Positions 44,999 through 54,090 of a DNA stretch of 64,000 nucleotides are shown one piece after another (the first letter of the stretch is position 1; each line of letters starts with the position of its first letter). Position numbers and translations under genes: made by a program. Source of the DNA: Sinorhizobium shofinae. GTDB lineage: Bacteria; Pseudomonadota; Alphaproteobacteria; Rhizobiales; Rhizobiaceae. Below the pieces are notes generated by a model. The model made no database searches, was not told the DNA's origin, and was given only the letters and a program-made list of their open reading frames with translations. The stretch is from assembly GCA_001704765.1 (NCBI GenBank), contig MBFK01000115.1:58640-122639 (forward strand), given 5' to 3'.

Positions 44999-45172
44999 CT
45001 ACACCACGGCGCTGCCGGCCAAGAGGGCAAGGATCAGGAAGATCAGGAATATGACCAGCGCTAAATAGAACAAGATTTTGGCGATCCCGGCCGTCGCAGC
45101 GGAGACGCCGGAGAAGCCGAGAAAACCCGTTATCAGCGATATAACCAGAAAAATAAGAGCCCACTTGAGCAT
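44999..45172 (-). CDS. DUF1328-family small membrane protein (YtjA-like)
   Basis: 57 residues from the ATG at 45172 (GAAGGTTACGCC upstream), starting [20 protein letters not shown] and ending in a second hydrophobic helix. This is the complete DUF1328 pattern of two transmembrane helices. Members are common and often stress-induced, without a known function. A start at 45208 would add 12 residues and is less likely. Confidence 0.85.
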   Translation of the reverse strand: MLKWALIFLVISLITGFLGFSGVSAATAGIAKILFYLALVIFLIFLILALLAGSAVV

Positions 45173-45291
45173 GGCGTAACCTTCATTCGGAAAAGCCTTG
45201 TTAAGCAAGTAGGGCAGCTATCGGGGAAGCCCAGAGGAGCCGCAATCCGAGGTACCATTCAGTACTTGCGGACCTTGAGATAGGTCGAGGA

Positions 45292-45768
45292 TTAAAGACG
45301 CCGGGCCAGGCCGATCTTTTCCAGCTTCGTTCGGAGCACAGGGTCAGAAACGACCTTCCTCCAAAGCTGCTGGTAGCCAAGACGCTGATATAGCTCAAGC
45401 GCTCGTTCATTTGCAGCGGCTACCTCGATTCGAGCCTCGGAGTATCCCCGATCAAGGATCTGTGTTTCGAGGGCCCTTATGAGTGCCGATCCGGCGCCTC
45501 GCCCCTCGAAAGCCGGAGCCACCCAGATATCGCTGATGGTATCGTCCGCGTGCTCACAAGCTCCAATCCCGGCAGCTTGGCCCTCGACCTCAGCCACCAG
45601 GATGCTTGAGCCCATTTGCCGCAGAAATGGTACGAATGGGTTGTCCTGCTCGATCGCCAGCGCGACCTCGGCCGGGACTAGCGGTTTTATCCCCTTGCAC
45701 CAGGCCGCGAGGCCAACATGAGCAAGCGCATCTACTTCGTCCGACAGAGCGGGGCGCACAACAATCAT
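45292..45768 (-). CDS. GNAT-family N-acetyltransferase
   Basis: 158 residues. The acetyl-CoA loop is VAPAFEGRGAGSALI (Q/RxxGxG/A form, about 85-98), and the late Asn/Tyr strand is AANERALELYQRLGY. The N-terminal part is typical of GNATs acting on small amines or protein N-termini. The acceptor is unknown. Monocistronic. Confidence 0.82.
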   Translation of the reverse strand: MIVVRPALSDEVDALAHVGLAAWCKGIKPLVPAEVALAIEQDNPFVPFLRQMGSSILVAEVEGQAAGIGACEHADDTISDIWVAPAFEGRGAGSALIRALETQILDRGYSEARIEVAAANERALELYQRLGYQQLWRKVVSDPVLRTKLEKIGLARRL

Positions 45769-45849
45769 CTCGGCTTTCCTCCGGATCCTCTGTTATTACA
45801 GCGGCGGCTGCCGTTCTAGCTCGGCCGGAGTCGGGTCGTAGGCAACGCT

Positions 45850-48309
45850 TCAGGGAGAGAGCCTGTCGAGCGCCTCGCGAAGCGTTGCCGCGGCCTCTTT
45901 ACGCTCGCCGGACGACATGAGGGAGGGCTCTGCATCCAGCTTCAGATGCGGCAACTCCTTATGGATCGCGTTACAATCGGCAGTGAGATTGGCTCTGAAG
46001 TCGACGACCCTATAGGTCGCGATCGGATAGGCTATCCCTTTGACACGAATGGGCCCCACCTCCTCGCAATGGATCACGTCTTTCACCTGCGCGAAAGTCT
46101 CGTAGGAGATCAAGACCGATCCAGGCTCCGCTTCCTGCTCCAGCCGCGCGGCAAGGTTCACGGCCCCGCCGATGATCGTGTAGTCCATCCGGTCTTCACT
46201 GCCAAAATTGCCGACAGTGCAGTAATCCGTGTGAATGCCGATCCGGCAGCGGAGCGGCGTTTCTATGCCGGCGCTGTGCCAGGTCTCGCCGAGTTCGGCC
46301 ATTCGCTTCTGCATTGCAAGCGCCATCGACACGCAGGCGATCGCTTCTTCCCTGACTCCGCGCGTTTCGGGATCTCCGAAGAACATCAGGATGGCGTCGC
46401 CGACATATTTGTCGATCGTGGCGCCGAAGTCCGAAGCAATCTTTGACATCTCGGTCAGGTACTGGTTGAGGAGCTGCGTGAGCTCTTCGGACTCCATTTT
46501 GTCGGTCGTCTCCGTAAATCCGGCAATGTCCGAAAAACAGATCGTCAGCTTCTTGCGCTGGCTCGCAATTCTCACATCCTGTCGGCCGCTGAAGATCGAG
46601 CTGTAAACCTGCGGTGCGAGGTATTTGGCAAGCTTGGCGGAGAGCGCTTCGAGCGCTGTCGATTTCTCGGACAGGTCCTGCTCGCGACGCTTCAGCACCG
46701 TAATATCCGAGTAGACCGCGACGGTGCCGCCGCCCGAAATCCGGCGTTCACTTATCTGTATCCAGCGATCAGGGCCGCGCTGCTGGAGGAGCGTCCCGGC
46801 TGGGTTGCGATGCGCCGCGAGCCGTTCGGCGATCCATTCTTCCTCCCGCCCGATTGCATCCTCGATCAGGCCACGCTCCGCCGCCGCGCGGATGATCGCC
46901 TCGAAACGGGTCCCGGAGACGACGGCATCATCTATTCCCGGATAGAGAATTTCACGATATCGGCTGTTGCAGACGAGGAGCCGGTCTTCGCCGTCGTAAA
47001 GAGCGAAGCCTTCAGAAATGCTCTCGATCGCGTCGACAAGACGCTGGCGGGCTTCGGCCACGGCGCGCAGGTTCTTCTCCTCGACCTCGATCGCTGTGTC
47101 GCGGAAGACGCGAAGCGCCTTGGCCATGCGACCGATCTCGTCGCCGCCGGTCTCCGGCAGCGGCACCCGAAGATTGCCGGCGGCAATGGCGAGCATGCTG
47201 TGGCTCAGACCTGCGAGACGGGCAAGCAGGTTGCGGTCGACATAGAGCCAGACAATCAGTATCGAACTCAGCAGACTGAGAAGGGCGGAGCCGAGCACGA
47301 TGCCGGTACCATAGCGCCGGACCACCGTAGCTTCCGCGCCCGCCTCGGAGATATCTCTTTGGGCTGCCGCCACGAGGCGGTCAACGGCAAGCGTGAGTTT
47401 GCGCGAAAGCTGATCGTTTTCCGCCACCAGCTTCTCACCCTCTGCCAGGACTGTGAGTTCTTCGTAACGCGCGTACGGGATGCTTCTCGGACCGTCGATC
47501 AGCGCCTTGAACTCGTCCACGAGCTGGCGGAAGCGCTTCCGCAGTTGCTCATCGAATTCGGGAGTTACCGTCTCCAGCACTTCGAGCGAGCGGTGCAAGG
47601 GGAACGAAAGCAGCGACAGGTCGCCCGGCGTCGGCACGACCGCGGCCTGCAGAAGCGTGTCGTTGATGGCCGCGATCTCCCGCTGCGCCGTCTGTTGCGG
47701 AATATAGGCCGCGATCGCTCGCGCCAGGTCTCTCGTCGCTGCAGCTTCCGCTTCGGGCGAAAGTCTTGGATCGACGGTGGCAGCCCGCCACCGCGGTATC
47801 TTGGAGTTCATCACGAGAATACCGGGTGCGACGAGTCGCTGGCTGGCATTCGTTGTCGTCGACAGGCGACGTAACAGCTCTTCCTTCCGCGCGACCGCGG
47901 CCAGGCGGGCGGTGACGAGACCGTTGAGGGCGTTCAGGTTGCGCCGCAGCCTCACCGCCGCATCTTCGATCTCGCTGACGACCGTCGAGTTGAGCGTCGC
48001 TCCTTTCAGTGCAGCAAGCAGCTCTTCCAGGCGGGTCATCTCGCTCCCGATCGCGGCCGACACCTCGCCGTGCCGGGCCCTGCTGGTCGAAGCAAGGACG
48101 GCCGGCGCAGTGGCGGCGACGCGTTCGGCATGACGGGAGAGTTCGAGTGATGCAAGCGCGGACGGGGCCCGGCGCTCCGTTACACGTTCGAGCACTTGGC
48201 TCAATTGAAGGAAAGCGTACAAGGCGCCTGCGGTCGCAAGCACCGCGAAGGCACTGATGCCAAAGAAGGCGAACAGCAGACGACCGCGAATGCCGAGACG
48301 ATCAAACAT
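45850..48309 (-). CDS. Membrane-bound class III nucleotide cyclase with HAMP and PAS
   Basis: 819 residues: transmembrane helix 1 (about 10-35), a periplasmic helical sensor of about 300 residues, helix 2 (335-357), HAMP (358-410), PAS (425-540; [20 protein letters not shown]), coiled linker, and the cyclase domain (586-770) with the metal site FSDIAGFT and [15 protein letters not shown] signal in the periplasm would set cAMP (or cGMP) production. The gene lies 83 bp downstream of a LivK-like binding-protein gene on the same strand, which could deliver the ligand. Confidence 0.9.
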   Translation of the reverse strand: MFDRLGIRGRLLFAFFGISAFAVLATAGALYAFLQLSQVLERVTERRAPSALASLELSRHAERVAATAPAVLASTSRARHGEVSAAIGSEMTRLEELLAALKGATLNSTVVSEIEDAAVRLRRNLNALNGLVTARLAAVARKEELLRRLSTTTNASQRLVAPGILVMNSKIPRWRAATVDPRLSPEAEAAATRDLARAIAAYIPQQTAQREIAAINDTLLQAAVVPTPGDLSLLSFPLHRSLEVLETVTPEFDEQLRKRFRQLVDEFKALIDGPRSIPYARYEELTVLAEGEKLVAENDQLSRKLTLAVDRLVAAAQRDISEAGAEATVVRRYGTGIVLGSALLSLLSSILIVWLYVDRNLLARLAGLSHSMLAIAAGNLRVPLPETGGDEIGRMAKALRVFRDTAIEVEEKNLRAVAEARQRLVDAIESISEGFALYDGEDRLLVCNSRYREILYPGIDDAVVSGTRFEAIIRAAAERGLIEDAIGREEEWIAERLAAHRNPAGTLLQQRGPDRWIQISERRISGGGTVAVYSDITVLKRREQDLSEKSTALEALSAKLAKYLAPQVYSSIFSGRQDVRIASQRKKLTICFSDIAGFTETTDKMESEELTQLLNQYLTEMSKIASDFGATIDKYVGDAILMFFGDPETRGVREEAIACVSMALAMQKRMAELGETWHSAGIETPLRCRIGIHTDYCTVGNFGSEDRMDYTIIGGAVNLAARLEQEAEPGSVLISYETFAQVKDVIHCEEVGPIRVKGIAYPIATYRVVDFRANLTADCNAIHKELPHLKLDAEPSLMSSGERKEAAATLREALDRLSP

Positions 48310-48392
48310 CGCGGCCCCTCGCTCCGGCTGAGGCGGTCAACATCGTCCGCACGGATTTCTTCTCAAACGCGAGCTGCTGCGGTCAGCGCTGG

Positions 48393-49487
48393 TTACTCCA
48401 GCGGCACGTACTCGCCACCCTTCCAAACATACCACACCCAGTTCTGAACGGTGAGGTCGCCCTTCTCGTCGAAATCGATCCGGCCGAGCACCGTATCGAA
48501 CTGATATTTGCGCAGCGCCATGATCACTTTCTGCGGGTCTAGCGACCCCGCCTTCTCAACTGCCTGCGCCCAGACCTCGGCAGCACCGTAGCTGTGCAAT
48601 GTCCAGGAGTCCGGCTCGAAGTTCTCGGCACGGAAGCGCTCGACGACTTCAGCCGCCTCGGAATTCCGACGAGGGTCGGCGACGAAGGTGAAGAGGGTTC
48701 CTTCGGCGGCGGGGCCGGCGATGAGGCCGAATGCCTCGGTCGCCGTGTCGTCACCTGAGATCACCTGCACCGGATAGGCGCGCTCACGCGCTGCACGAAC
48801 CATAAGTGCTGCTTCCGTATGATAGCCGCCGAGATACAGCACCGCGATATCTGCCGTTTGCAAGGCTGCGATCTCGGCCGAGTAGTCGTCCTTCCCCGGC
48901 TCATAGCTTCGGTAGATCGCTTCGCTCACGCCGCGCTTGTTCAGTTGCTTTTTCGTCTCGTCGGCGAGGCCCTTGCCGTAGGTCGTGTCGTCGTGAAGAA
49001 TTGCGATCTTCTTGTCACCCCAGTGGTCGGCCAGATAATTGCCGGCCTTTAAGCCTTGTGCATCGTCACGACTGCACACCCGGAAGACGTTTGCGTGGCC
49101 TTGCTCGGTCAAGGTCGGATTGGTCGAGGACGGCGAGATCTGCAGAACGCCGGCCTGGGCGTAGATTTTGGATGCGGGGATCGAAGCTCCCGAGCAGTAA
49201 TGTCCTATAACGAAGACGGCTTTGTCGGCGACCAGCTTCTGGGCGGCCGCAACTGCCTGCTGGGGATCGCAGAAATCGTCGGCAACGATCAGTCGGACCT
49301 GTTGGCCGAGCACGCCGCCGGCGGCATTGATTTGGGTGACGGCCATCTCCGCGCCACGCTTCAACTGCGTGCCGGTCCAGGCAAGCTTTCCAGTCATCGG
49401 ACCGGCGACGCCGATCAGAACTTCCGCTTGAACCGGGAAGCCGAGCGCATAGGCCAAGACGACAGCCAGGACGAGAGGTCGGCGCAT
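48393..49487 (-). CDS. LivK-like periplasmic binding protein
   Basis: 364 residues. A signal peptide (1-21) is followed by the branched-chain amino-acid binding fold (GVAGPMTGKLAWTGTQLKRGAEMA). RBS GAGGAGG upstream of the ATG at 49487. No permease or ATPase genes are close, so it either serves a transporter elsewhere or feeds the cyclase encoded directly downstream. The ligand is probably an amino acid or amide. Confidence 0.88.
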   Translation of the reverse strand: MRRPLVLAVVLAYALGFPVQAEVLIGVAGPMTGKLAWTGTQLKRGAEMAVTQINAAGGVLGQQVRLIVADDFCDPQQAVAAAQKLVADKAVFVIGHYCSGASIPASKIYAQAGVLQISPSSTNPTLTEQGHANVFRVCSRDDAQGLKAGNYLADHWGDKKIAILHDDTTYGKGLADETKKQLNKRGVSEAIYRSYEPGKDDYSAEIAALQTADIAVLYLGGYHTEAALMVRAARERAYPVQVISGDDTATEAFGLIAGPAAEGTLFTFVADPRRNSEAAEVVERFRAENFEPDSWTLHSYGAAEVWAQAVEKAGSLDPQKVIMALRKYQFDTVLGRIDFDEKGDLTVQNWVWYVWKGGEYVPLE

Positions 49488-49678
49488 GCAGCACCTCCTC
49501 TTTCAATATACTCTGGATGCTTCGGCGCTGCTACTCGTCTAAGTCGCGCGCGCAATTGAGCGGCCTGAAGGTGTCAGGACGAGCGATGTGGCACTCCGCG
49601 GTTATTGCATATCAGCGCCATGCACGGATTGCGTCGGCTTTTCCGGGTCGCCCGGATGGTGAATTTTCCGCGGAACTT

Positions 49679-50122
49679 TCAGCGGTTAATCGGCGGCCCG
49701 TCCGCGGCATGGGCCCAATATTGCGGCAGGTCGTCCGCGATCGTGAACCAGGGCGCTTTCGAGCCGACGAAGATGTGCTCGCTCGGCCGGATCGTCGGTT
49801 CGTCGGCGAGCGGGCCGAGCGCCACATGCACATAGGCGCCATCGCGGACGACCGAATAGAGAAAGGAGCCGCATTTGCCGCAGCGGGCGTCGTGCGCGTT
49901 CTCCTCTCCATAGGTCTGGAGCTGGTCTGGCCCGTCGGTGACGGTGAACTTCTCCCGCTCGATGCCGGCAAACGGCTTGAAGGCGGACCCGGTCGCCCGC
50001 CGACAATCCGTGCAGTGGCAGTTTGCGGCATAGCGGAACTCGTCGGCGACGACATAGTGAACGGCGCCGCAAAGGCACCGTCCCGCCAGCATCCGGACGC
50101 TCCGATGTGTCGTATCTATCAT
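49679..50122 (-). CDS. GFA-family zinc protein
   Basis: 147 residues of the Mss4-like fold of glutathione-dependent formaldehyde-activating enzymes. Zinc ligands appear as CLCG near residue 17, CHCTDCR near 36 and CGKCGSF near 80. The ATG at 50122 follows GAGGAGCATA. Members of this family are widespread and mostly uncharacterised; a detoxification role is inferred. A 191-bp gap with no recognised element separates it from the LivK-like gene. Confidence 0.85.
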   Translation of the reverse strand: MIDTTHRSVRMLAGRCLCGAVHYVVADEFRYAANCHCTDCRRATGSAFKPFAGIEREKFTVTDGPDQLQTYGEENAHDARCGKCGSFLYSVVRDGAYVHVALGPLADEPTIRPSEHIFVGSKAPWFTIADDLPQYWAHAADGPPINR

Positions 50123-50424
50123 TATGCTCCTCGTGCCATTATCGAGCTGCAGCCAAGCGGCTTCGGGTCGAGACGAGCCGAGGACCGCGACCTGCCTGAC
50201 GATGTCGCGCCGGCCCCACTACTGCAAGCGCAGCCGCGGTCCCCAATCTGACAGGGAATGATATTTTCGGAAAGGATGCTGGATTTCAAGCATATAGCGC
50301 GACCGCCCGTTTGTAGAGAGCGAGGAAGGTACAATGGTTCGCCTGACAAGCGGTGGCAAATTCGACGGGGGAGGCGACCGATTAGATTGTTGCCGCCGGT
50401 GGCCCCGGGTACGGTTGCGGGCTG
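50123..50424. other. 302-bp intergenic region, no gene recognised
   Basis: The region lies between the start of the GFA-family gene and the stop of the antiporter gene, both on the minus strand. It should carry the promoter of the GFA gene. A 75-codon minus-strand frame (50122-50349) has no ribosome site or family likeness. No repeat or RNA gene was seen. Confidence 0.5.
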
Positions 50425-51681
50425 TTAGGTCTTCACCTGCATCGTCTCGCCGGCAATTCTACGCCGCTTGTCAAGCCAGTGCATTGCCGGAGTGACTGTC
50501 AGCCCGTGCGTGACGATGGAGACCAGTACGATCAGAGCGATGGCGGACCACATCACGCCCACCTGTTCGAAATCGGCAATCCCGGTTGCAAATGCGAGAT
50601 AGTAGATCGAGCCCAGACCGCGGATCCCGAAGACGGCGATCGCGGCCCTTTCTCCCTTGGGCAAGGTCGACGGCAGGCTCACCCATCCAACGGCCGGTCG
50701 GACGATCACCAGGACGAGCAGGGCAAAAGCGACCACCCGCCAGTCGAGCTCGGCAATGAACTGCCCGATGCTGACGGCGGCTCCGAAGCAGACGAGAAGC
50801 ACCATCATCAGGAGCCTTTCGATCTGTTCGGAGAAGTCGTGAAGCTCCCTGTGAAATTCGTGGTGTCGCTCGACGGTGCGGAATGAGAGCGCGGCGACGA
50901 AAACGGCCACGAATCCATAGCCGTGGACGAGTTCCGTTAGGCTATAGGCGAGGAAGGTAATCCCCAATGCGACGAAGCCGTCGCCAGTACGCACAAGTGC
51001 CGCCCCTTTCGGCAGGCGAAATGTGGCAAGGCCCAGCACCTTGCCAACGATCCACCCCATCACGCCCCCGGCAAGGAGCCGCCACAAGACATCGAAGAGC
51101 AGCCAGTGGGCGAACCAGTCGGGCTGATTGGATGCAAGTGCGATCGCAACCGCCAAGTACACGAATGGAAAGCTGAGACCGTCGTTCAAGCCGGCTTCTG
51201 ATGTGAGGGCGAACCGAACTTCGTCCTCCGTCCCGGTCTGCGGCGGTCCCACCTGGACATCGCTCGCCAGGACCGGATCAGTCGGCGCCAGGCAAGCGGC
51301 CAGCAGAATGGCGGAAGCAGCTCCCAGACCAAGAATCCATGAGGCGCCGGCGGCCATCACGGCGATGCCCAATGGCATCGCAATTCCCAAAAGCCGCCAC
51401 GTGAGAACCCAGTTGCGCAGGCCGATGGGGCGGTCGATCTTCAGTCCGGCGCCCATCAGCGAAACGATGACGGTGAACTCCGTCACACGCTCTATGACAA
51501 GTCGGCTGTCGAATGAGGCGAGATGGACGACCGGGTTAAGGATGGTGTGTCCGACCAGAGCGCCGATCGCGATGCAGAAGATGGGCAGAGAAAGCGGCAG
51601 GCGGCGAAAGGCCATGGGAATCCAGGCCGTCAGCAGAATTACGAGCCCGAACAGTCCAAGAGTTATGTCGTAGCGTTCCAT
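50425..51681 (-). CDS. Cation/proton antiporter (CPA1/NhaP type)
   Basis: 418 residues and about 12 membrane helices, with the antiporter core ACLAPTDPVLASDVQVG and a following TSEAGLNDGLSFPF (the ND pair of CPA1 exchangers). It would exchange Na+ or K+ for protons across the inner membrane. An EcfG-type promoter on the same strand (51790-51815) lies about 110 bp upstream, pointing to general-stress control. Confidence 0.9.
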   Translation of the reverse strand: MERYDITLGLFGLVILLTAWIPMAFRRLPLSLPIFCIAIGALVGHTILNPVVHLASFDSRLVIERVTEFTVIVSLMGAGLKIDRPIGLRNWVLTWRLLGIAMPLGIAVMAAGASWILGLGAASAILLAACLAPTDPVLASDVQVGPPQTGTEDEVRFALTSEAGLNDGLSFPFVYLAVAIALASNQPDWFAHWLLFDVLWRLLAGGVMGWIVGKVLGLATFRLPKGAALVRTGDGFVALGITFLAYSLTELVHGYGFVAVFVAALSFRTVERHHEFHRELHDFSEQIERLLMMVLLVCFGAAVSIGQFIAELDWRVVAFALLVLVIVRPAVGWVSLPSTLPKGERAAIAVFGIRGLGSIYYLAFATGIADFEQVGVMWSAIALIVLVSIVTHGLTVTPAMHWLDKRRRIAGETMQVKT

Positions 51682-51789
51682 CTCTCCTATCTCTCAGGGG
51701 CTCGACGCATTGAGAGCTGGATCGAGGTCGACAATCACTGGGGGGCTTGCGGACATGATGGCTCCGAAAAACGCGGCAAGACGTTCGGA

Positions 51790-51815
51790 AACGCGTCCGC
51801 CACGCGTGTCGTTCC
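51790..51815 (-). promoter_or_regulatory. EcfG/RpoE2-type promoter for the antiporter gene
   Basis: On the minus strand GGAAC (51815-51811), a 17-bp spacer and CGTT (51793-51790) match the alphaproteobacterial general-stress consensus GGAAC-N16/17-CGTT. It reads towards the antiporter ATG at 51681, leaving a leader of about 100 nt. Chance occurrence cannot be excluded. Confidence 0.5.
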
Positions 51816-51927
51816 CCGTCGGCGCCCATCACCGTTCGTTGATGAGACGGAGATCTGGAATCAGGAGGTTGGCGCACCGATATCAAAAGCATCAAAAACG
51901 CTGCTTTGATTGGAGGGTCAAAGGGAA

Positions 51928-52143
51928 ATGCAAGTGCGGTTTTCGGATCTCGCCATTGACGATCATGAAATCTCGATGCTCCGGCGCGTTCATGTCTACG
52001 CGTGTTCCTCTAGGGAGCTGGAGCCGGAAAGTGAGGAGGGTGCTCAGTTAGGGAAGATGCTCTTTCACTTGTACCAGCAGGGCGTAAGGAGCGAGCTCGC
52101 ACTGATGCAGATGTTGACGACGAGCAAAGCCGCTCCCGAATAG
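51928..52143 (+). CDS. Small soluble protein, unknown function
   Basis: 71 residues from the ATG at 51928, about ten bases after GGAGGG; a TTG at 51910 would add six residues. The sequence (MQVRFSDLAIDDHEISMLRR... ending MLTTSKAAPE) is helical and soluble with no domain I recognise. The strong palindrome at 52187-52212 follows 44 bp after the stop as a likely terminator, which supports its being expressed. Confidence 0.5.
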   Translation: MQVRFSDLAIDDHEISMLRRVHVYACSSRELEPESEEGAQLGKMLFHLYQQGVRSELALMQMLTTSKAAPE

Positions 52144-52186
52144 ACGTCGATTAGCGGCACGGCACACGCTCCACTCGGGCGCCTCG

Positions 52187-52212
52187 GGCGCCCCGCCCTA
52201 GGGCGGGGCGCC
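52187..52212 (+). terminator. 26-bp perfect palindrome, likely terminator
   Basis: The arms GGCGCCCCGCCCT (52187-52199) and AGGGCGGGGCGCC (52200-52212) are perfectly complementary over 13 bp, with no spacer, so two to four central bases would form the loop. GCTTTACC follows, only a short T run. It lies after the small gene 51928-52143 and before the EcfG-type promoter at 52262. Confidence 0.6.
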
Positions 52213-52261
52213 GCTTTACCTGGGGGGTGGGAAAACTCCCGCAACGGCGCGCCCACCGGCG

Positions 52262-52286
52262 TGAACAATTGCCCCGCTGAAACGTT
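52262..52286 (+). promoter_or_regulatory. Near-consensus EcfG/RpoE2-type promoter
   Basis: TGAAC (52262-52266), a 16-bp spacer and CGTT (52283-52286); one mismatch to GGAAC-N16/17-CGTT. It is 36 bp upstream of the miniprotein start at 52323, the expected distance. Confidence 0.5.
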
Positions 52287-52322
52287 TTATTTCATCCTCG
52301 CAACGACGTGGAGGAAGTCACC

Positions 52323-52427
52323 ATGCGTCGCGATATGCAGCGTTACATGATGATCGAACTGATCGCGCTCATCGCTGCGCTTGCCGTGGTCGCGGCGATC
52401 ATGGTCGTCACCCTGCTTCCCGGCTGA
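52323..52427 (+). CDS. 34-residue single-helix membrane miniprotein
   Basis: An ATG at 52323 with the strong ribosome site GGAGGAAG 7 bases upstream opens a 34-codon frame ending TGA at 52425-52427. The product has a short polar head (MRRDMQRY) and one long hydrophobic helix (about residues 9-32), ending LLPG. It is shorter than usual annotation cut-offs. The EcfG-type promoter 36 bp upstream suggests induction by general stress. Function is unknown; regulation of a membrane enzyme or transporter is typical of such peptides. Confidence 0.6.
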   Translation: MRRDMQRYMMIELIALIAALAVVAAIMVVTLLPG

Positions 52428-52616
52428 CACAACGGCAGGCTGGGAGCGTCGTCGACCTCTGATGGCTCGGCCCGACGGGCACCAAGTTTGCGTGCAGGCG
52501 GCGATTGGTTGGATCACTTTGCCGGATGGCGCGTTTTCCCAAGTAGCAGCGAGGCTCCGAAATCCATTCGGAGGCCGATCGGGCACGGACGGAAGAAGGT
52601 AGCGCCTAAGTCACCA

Positions 52617-52835
52617 ATGAACGAGTACCAGAGAGAATTCTTTCCCACAAACGCCTATGACGCCCAGCGCTTGCCCTTTGCAAAGCGCCTTGAGGACCTA
52701 TCGCCCGGCGAGTGCATCTGGCCGATCAACACCGGTGGCCCGTACCTCTTCTGCGCCGCCAAGGCCGTCGGAAAATACTGCCCGCATCATAAGGCAAGAT
52801 TGATACAGAAGAGGGGTGCTCATCCCCACGAATGA
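52617..52835 (+). CDS. GcrA C-terminal-domain-like miniprotein
   Basis: 72 residues from the ATG at 52617. After a polar N-terminus it has C33-x-W-P (ECIWPI), C46 in LFCAAKAV, and C55-x-x-H58 (KYCPHH), the pattern seen at the C-terminus of the cell-cycle regulator GcrA. The DNA-binding N-terminal part of GcrA is missing. It could be a partner-binding module or an unrelated small zinc protein. No strong ribosome site is present. Confidence 0.5.
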   Translation: MNEYQREFFPTNAYDAQRLPFAKRLEDLSPGECIWPINTGGPYLFCAAKAVGKYCPHHKARLIQKRGAHPHE

Positions 52836-52892
52836 CTGCCGTGCTGACTGGCTTGTCGGGGCGCGGAGCACGGCGCAGTTCTCGTCGGTCGT

Positions 52893-52917
52893 GGAACAAG
52901 GCGTCTTGCCGAGCGTT
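52893..52917 (+). promoter_or_regulatory. Perfect EcfG/RpoE2-type promoter upstream of brkB-like gene
   Basis: GGAAC (52893-52897), 16-bp spacer, CGTT (52914-52917): a full match to the general-stress sigma consensus. It is 51 bp upstream of the ATG at 52969. A start further upstream in the same frame (52816) would place the promoter inside the coding region, which favours 52969. Confidence 0.65.
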
Positions 52918-52968
52918 GGGCAAATCGCGGTATGTGAGGCTCGAGAACAAACGCCGGACGCTTCCTCT

Positions 52969-53961
52969 ATGAGCGCGAAAGAGATCGATCTTACGAAGAC
53001 TTTGGAAGCCGTCGAGCCCGGGAGGGGGCGGAGTGCAGCCACGCCCGAAGAGATACCGGCGAAGGGGATGCGCGACGTATTTTGGCGGGTGATGTCCGAG
53101 ATTTCCGAGGAGCGCGTTTTCCTGATCGCGGCAGGGGTAAGCTTTTACCTTCTGCTGGCGCTGTTTCCGGCGCTGGGTGCGTTGGTCTCGCTCTACGGGT
53201 TCATCGCGGACCCATCCGACATCGGGACACATATGGCCGTATTGGATGAGCTCTTACCGCCCGGCTCCTACGGTCTGATCACGGATCAGCTGAAATCTCT
53301 GACCACTCAGAAGACAGCCACACTCAGCCTTGGCTTCATCGGTGGCTTGTTGGTCTCTCTGTGGAGTACGGCCAATGGCATTGCGGCGCTCTTTGACGCC
53401 ATGAATGTTGCCTACGGAGAAAAAGAGAAGAGAGGAATTGTATCTAGAACGCTCTTGTGCCTTGCCTTCACCTTTGCCGCACTGCTTTTTGCCGTCGTCC
53501 TCATCGTGGCGATCGGCGTCATTCCGGCCTTGCTTGCCTATTTGTGGTTGGATCGCTGGATCGAGATCCTGACCAGAGTGGCAAGGTGGCCGGCTATTCT
53601 GTTCCTCGCCACCATCGGCACTGTCCTGATCTATCGCTATGGGCCGAGCCGTGAGCGGGCGAAACTGCGGTGGCTGAACTGGGGCGCCGTATTCAGCACA
53701 TTGCTGTGGCTCGCCGCCTCGTGGATCTTTTCCTACTATCTGGAATATTTCGCGAACTACAACGCAACCTACGGCGCCCTTGGCGCGTTGGTCGGTTTCA
53801 TGATGTGGGTCTGGATCTCCATGGTCATCCTGATCACAGGCGCTCTCCTCAACGCCGAACTCGAGCATCAGACGGCGGTTGATTCCACCATTGGAGAACC
53901 GTTGCCGATGGGCGAACGGGGTGCCTATGTCGCCGATACGCTCGGAAAGGCCGCGGATTAG
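52969..53961 (+). CDS. YihY/BrkB-family membrane protein
   Basis: 330 residues with six membrane helices after a cytoplasmic N-terminus of about 45 residues. The family pattern is present: AAGVSFYLLLALFPALGALVSLYG, later SLWSTANGIAALFDAMNVAYGE and WGAVFSTLLWLAASWIFSYY. Often mis-annotated as ribonuclease BN; the true role is unknown. Its EcfG-type promoter suggests membrane or envelope stress. Convergent with no immediate partner; the GNAT gene follows after 129 bp. Confidence 0.88.
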   Translation: MSAKEIDLTKTLEAVEPGRGRSAATPEEIPAKGMRDVFWRVMSEISEERVFLIAAGVSFYLLLALFPALGALVSLYGFIADPSDIGTHMAVLDELLPPGSYGLITDQLKSLTTQKTATLSLGFIGGLLVSLWSTANGIAALFDAMNVAYGEKEKRGIVSRTLLCLAFTFAALLFAVVLIVAIGVIPALLAYLWLDRWIEILTRVARWPAILFLATIGTVLIYRYGPSRERAKLRWLNWGAVFSTLLWLAASWIFSYYLEYFANYNATYGALGALVGFMMWVWISMVILITGALLNAELEHQTAVDSTIGEPLPMGERGAYVADTLGKAAD

Positions 53962-54090
53962 ACGTGCTAGTCGTGCGGGAGCGGAATCCTGACAGGATGA
54001 GCATTGGATGTTGGATGCGTGATCAGGCGTTGCGAAATCTTTGCGTTTCGATACCTGTAACCGAGTTGAGCCTCTTGTGGAGCCACCGGA

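Noticed and set aside
43203..45068. 621-codon plus-strand open frame opposite the AI-2E transporter gene
   Set aside because: Antisense to a gene with clear family motifs; composition is low-complexity, rich in Arg, Asp and Glu, as expected of a shadow frame in GC-rich DNA.
46810..47874. 354-codon plus-strand open frame
   Set aside because: Antisense to the sensory cyclase gene; no recognisable domain.
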